Shown here: one piece after another, positions 62,005 to 64,000 of the stretch
How the letters are laid out: each line of letters opens with the position of its first letter
Numbering within the stretch: position 1 is the first letter of the stretch
Source of the DNA: Actinernus sp. WN-2022
Lineage: Eukaryota; Cnidaria; Anthozoa; Actiniaria; Actinernidae
Reading direction: 5' to 3'
Assembly: GCA_030867875.1 (NCBI GenBank)
Contig: JAOWCC010000569.1
Span: 1,488,001-1,552,000, forward strand
Length of the DNA stretch: 64,000 nucleotides
Program-made: the position numbers and the translations under genes
Notes under the pieces: model-generated
Seen by the model: only the letters and a program-made list of their open reading frames with translations
What the model was told of the DNA's origin: nothing
Database searches by the model: none

Positions 62005-62545
62005 GACCTCGTTCAAGACGGATCAAAGCGTAACGCAACTGAACTAAGCAAACATATCTGGCACTTGAGAGACAATAACTTAGATTATGCAATTAAATGG
62101 AATATTTTATGCCGTGCTGCTCACTACTCAAACATAACGAAGCGATGTAATTTATGTATAACAGAGAGGTTCTTTATTTTACGCAAACCAGAAAACGCAA
62201 CTTTGAACAAACGGAACGAACTGATCAGCAAATGTAGACACAAAGATAAATTTCTACTGAGAAACGTGAAGTGAATTTGCTATTGTTTTATATGACACAA
62301 TTAAGCCCCCATTGAAATCGAAGGAAGTAATATGATATTTTTGATGCTGTAAATATTCTCTGTAGTCGACCTTTGGTCATGCACTGAAGAGTGCAGGTTC
62401 GTCCTGTACGAAACAGAACTGTATGCATTACACCAGAGTCAAAAGTGTATTCGCTCTACCGAATAGACGCGTTCAGCTCTCTAGAGGATTCAGTGCTTTA
62501 TTTTCTTCTATAAATGTATGCATTTCCTCTATGCAGAACAACAAA
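62005..62545 (+). mobile_element. Penelope-like 3' end, copy 3
   Basis: Duplicate of 52210-52750; starts GACCTCG as in copy 2. Confidence 0.65.
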
Positions 62546-63083
62546 AGAACATCAGTTCCGAGATACGCTTTCGGATATCGAAACTCAAGAAAAACACTAT
62601 GAAGGCGTGCGTAAGAAATATGCGCGTTCTCAAGGAATAGTTCATGGTATCGCAGTGGTAACAGGAGGTCTATCTGTGATTTTATCTGGATCTGGATTGG
62701 GAGTAGCCTTAACTGGTTTTGGAATAGTGATTGGTTTACCACTTGGTGTTATTGGTGGCTTGTGCGGGTTAATTTCAGCATCTACGACCGTTGGAGCTAA
62801 AAAATTAGGAATAAAAGTATCTAAGCATGAGAAAACCACTATGTTAGCAAAAGCTAAAATTAATACGATTCGTGATCTAGTATCGAAAGCCTTGCGTGAT
62901 GAAAATATATCCGACTCTGAATACGGTCTAATCCTCGCTGAAGCAGATAAGTACGAGATTATGAGGTCTGAAATTCGTCATAAGACTTTGGGTGGTGAAA
63001 AAAACGTGGAACAGATTCGAATGGAACTCAAACAAGAAGTGCAAAAGGAAATGCGAGAAAAACTTGGCAGTCTAGTGGGATAA
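62514..63083 (+). pseudogene. Truncated Gly-rich membrane gene, copy 4
   Basis: Third occurrence of the chimeric frame, identical in predicted protein to 52719-53288. Confidence 0.7.
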
Positions 63084-63118
63084 GAATCGAATGTGGCTCT
63101 TATTTTCACTTTACGAAA

Positions 63119-64000
63119 TCAAACCCTATCACTAGTTAGACCGTGTTTTTTATAGATGGGCTCAAAGTAGGAATGGTAAGCAATCAACTCCTTGACAAAA
63201 CGTATGATCGAACCCTTATGTATACCACACCGTTTAACAACGTTAATAAGAGACATACAAGATCCCGAACGACGTAGTACCTCGTAACTTGCTCCAACGA
63301 CTTTAGTTCGAAGTATAGAGCTGGTACCTATATTGTTTTCTATTGCCGTATGAACAATCTCATAGACTATTTGTTGGACATTCTTAGGTACTCCTTGGGG
63401 GTCGAGTTTAACAAAAGTCGTTGTAATGTGAGGAGCTATTCGATCGGTATTTAAATCTATATCGATCTTATCGTCATCATGTAGAGAACGTATAAAGACA
63501 TTTCCACGACATATGCTCTTATTGTTTAGTTGCATAAAACGAGCGACCTCTCCTGTAGATCTAACTAACCCACATTGTATACATGCTTGATAAAGTATAG
63601 CAGCTAAAATAGTTCGTTTCGCATAGCAACGTTTGATACAAACTTTCTGTACTTGAATGAATGTATCGGCTACGATTACTAATACATTTGTGGGAAACGA
63701 GAGGGCGTAATTTTGTTTATAAGTAGTGTTGTATGCCTGTAGTTCTCGCATAATCGTTTGTAGTTGTAATTCTTTGTTATCGCTTTGCTTTGGGATTGTG
63801 CGGTCTAGATCATGTTGATGCTGAAAGCTATCCGGCCCTACTATGTGTAACCTAGTAGTAAGATTGGTAGTTGTTTCTTCACATGATTCGACCTCGGAAA
63901 CAAGACCACAAGTGGGACATATGAATTCCATTCCTTGTAGTTCCATCGGACATAAACATTCGGAACATGATTCACCGGTGCTAATATGCGACAATGGTTC
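63119..64000 (-). CDS. TFIIB-like transcription factor, copy 4 (cut by window end)
   Basis: The frame is open to the window edge; the first about 25 residues lie beyond it. It shares the Gly in the first cyclin repeat with copy 3. The array therefore continues past the window. Confidence 0.75.
   Translation of the reverse strand, partial: EPLSHISTGESCSECLCPMELQGMEFICPTCGLVSEVESCEETTTNLTTRLHIVGPDSFQHQHDLDRTIPKQSDNKELQLQTIMRELQAYNTTYKQNYALSFPTNVLVIVADTFIQVQKVCIKRCYAKRTILAAILYQACIQCGLVRSTGEVARFMQLNNKSICRGNVFIRSLHDDDKIDIDLNTDRIAPHITTTFVKLDPQGVPKNVQQIVYEIVHTAIENNIGTSSILRTKVVGASYEVLRRSGSCMSLINVVKRCGIHKGSIIRFVKELIAYHSYFEPIYKKHGLTSDRV

Larger units (their letters stand above)
47869..64000. repeat. 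Tandem array of a 4.9-kb Polinton/host unit, at least 3.3 copies
   Basis: Units: 47869-52764 (4896 bp), 52765-57660 (4896), 57661-62559 (4899) and 62560 to the window end. Each runs from inside the Gly-rich membrane gene, through TFIIB-like, zinc, and TFIIS-like genes, the right TIR, 3' exons of the CUE/HECT-like host gene and a Penelope tail. At the first junction, three bases (TCC) are shared between the two joined sequences. Copies differ by few substitutions and by the length of the A and T tracts. Confidence 0.95.

Noticed and set aside
47869..64000. Tandem array as a pure assembly error
   Set aside because: Copy-specific substitutions and tract lengths, and a clean junction with only three shared bases, make real copies more likely, although only long reads can settle it.
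1..64000. tRNA or rRNA genes
   Set aside because: I saw no stretch with tRNA A/B-box plus cloverleaf pairing or rRNA-like conserved sequence, though small RNA genes cannot be excluded by eye.

Overview
The window is nuclear DNA of an early-branching animal, most likely a cnidarian of the coral or sea-anemone kind. It is AT-rich, carries spliceosomal introns, THAP, CUE/HECT-like, DUF6589-like and P2X7-like gene fragments, and is packed with animal transposons. No bacterial gene organisation is visible. The host assignment is inferred from gene families recognised by eye, not from a search.

Left half (1-34.4 kb), a transposon graveyard: a decayed DIRS/Ngaro-type retroelement (about 1.1-3.6 kb, minus strand), several MITE-like foldbacks, a HIRAN-like gene remnant, a RecQ N-terminal stub (7.4 kb) and a broken DDE integrase-like gene (10.1-11.2 kb). 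A cluster of Crypton-type tyrosine recombinase, RecQ-like helicase and DUF6589-like gene lies at 13.6-18.8 kb. A CR1/L2-like LINE with a 2A-like ribosome-skipping motif starts at 21.2 kb. It is split by a 6.5-kb insertion with short terminal inverted repeats (24.1-30.6 kb) that holds THAP, P2X7-like and second tyrosine recombinase remnants. The LINE resumes at 30.8-31.5 kb.

Right half: a CUE/HECT-like host gene starts at 32.7 kb. Its intron carries a 484-bp tandem duplication, and one copy of this is interrupted by a complete 15.8-kb Polinton/Maverick (35162-50961, 196-bp terminal inverted repeats, target duplication TTAATT). The other copy preserves the empty target site. The Polinton encodes protein-primed DNA polymerase B, a DDE integrase, an A32-like packaging ATPase, major and minor capsid proteins and several small membrane or structural proteins. 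Unusually, it also has a right-end transcription cassette: a TFIIB-like factor, a Cys-rich zinc protein and a TFIIS-like factor. No adenovirus-type protease was recognised.

From about 47.87 kb to the window end, a 4.9-kb unit is tandemly repeated (three full copies and a partial fourth). The unit consists of that cassette, the right TIR, the 3' exons of the CUE/HECT-like host gene and a Penelope-like element tail. Selfish-element genes for three transcription-related proteins have therefore been amplified together with host exons. Two recurrent upstream motifs, one at pol/TFIIS and one at capsid/packaging genes, suggest two promoter classes in the element.
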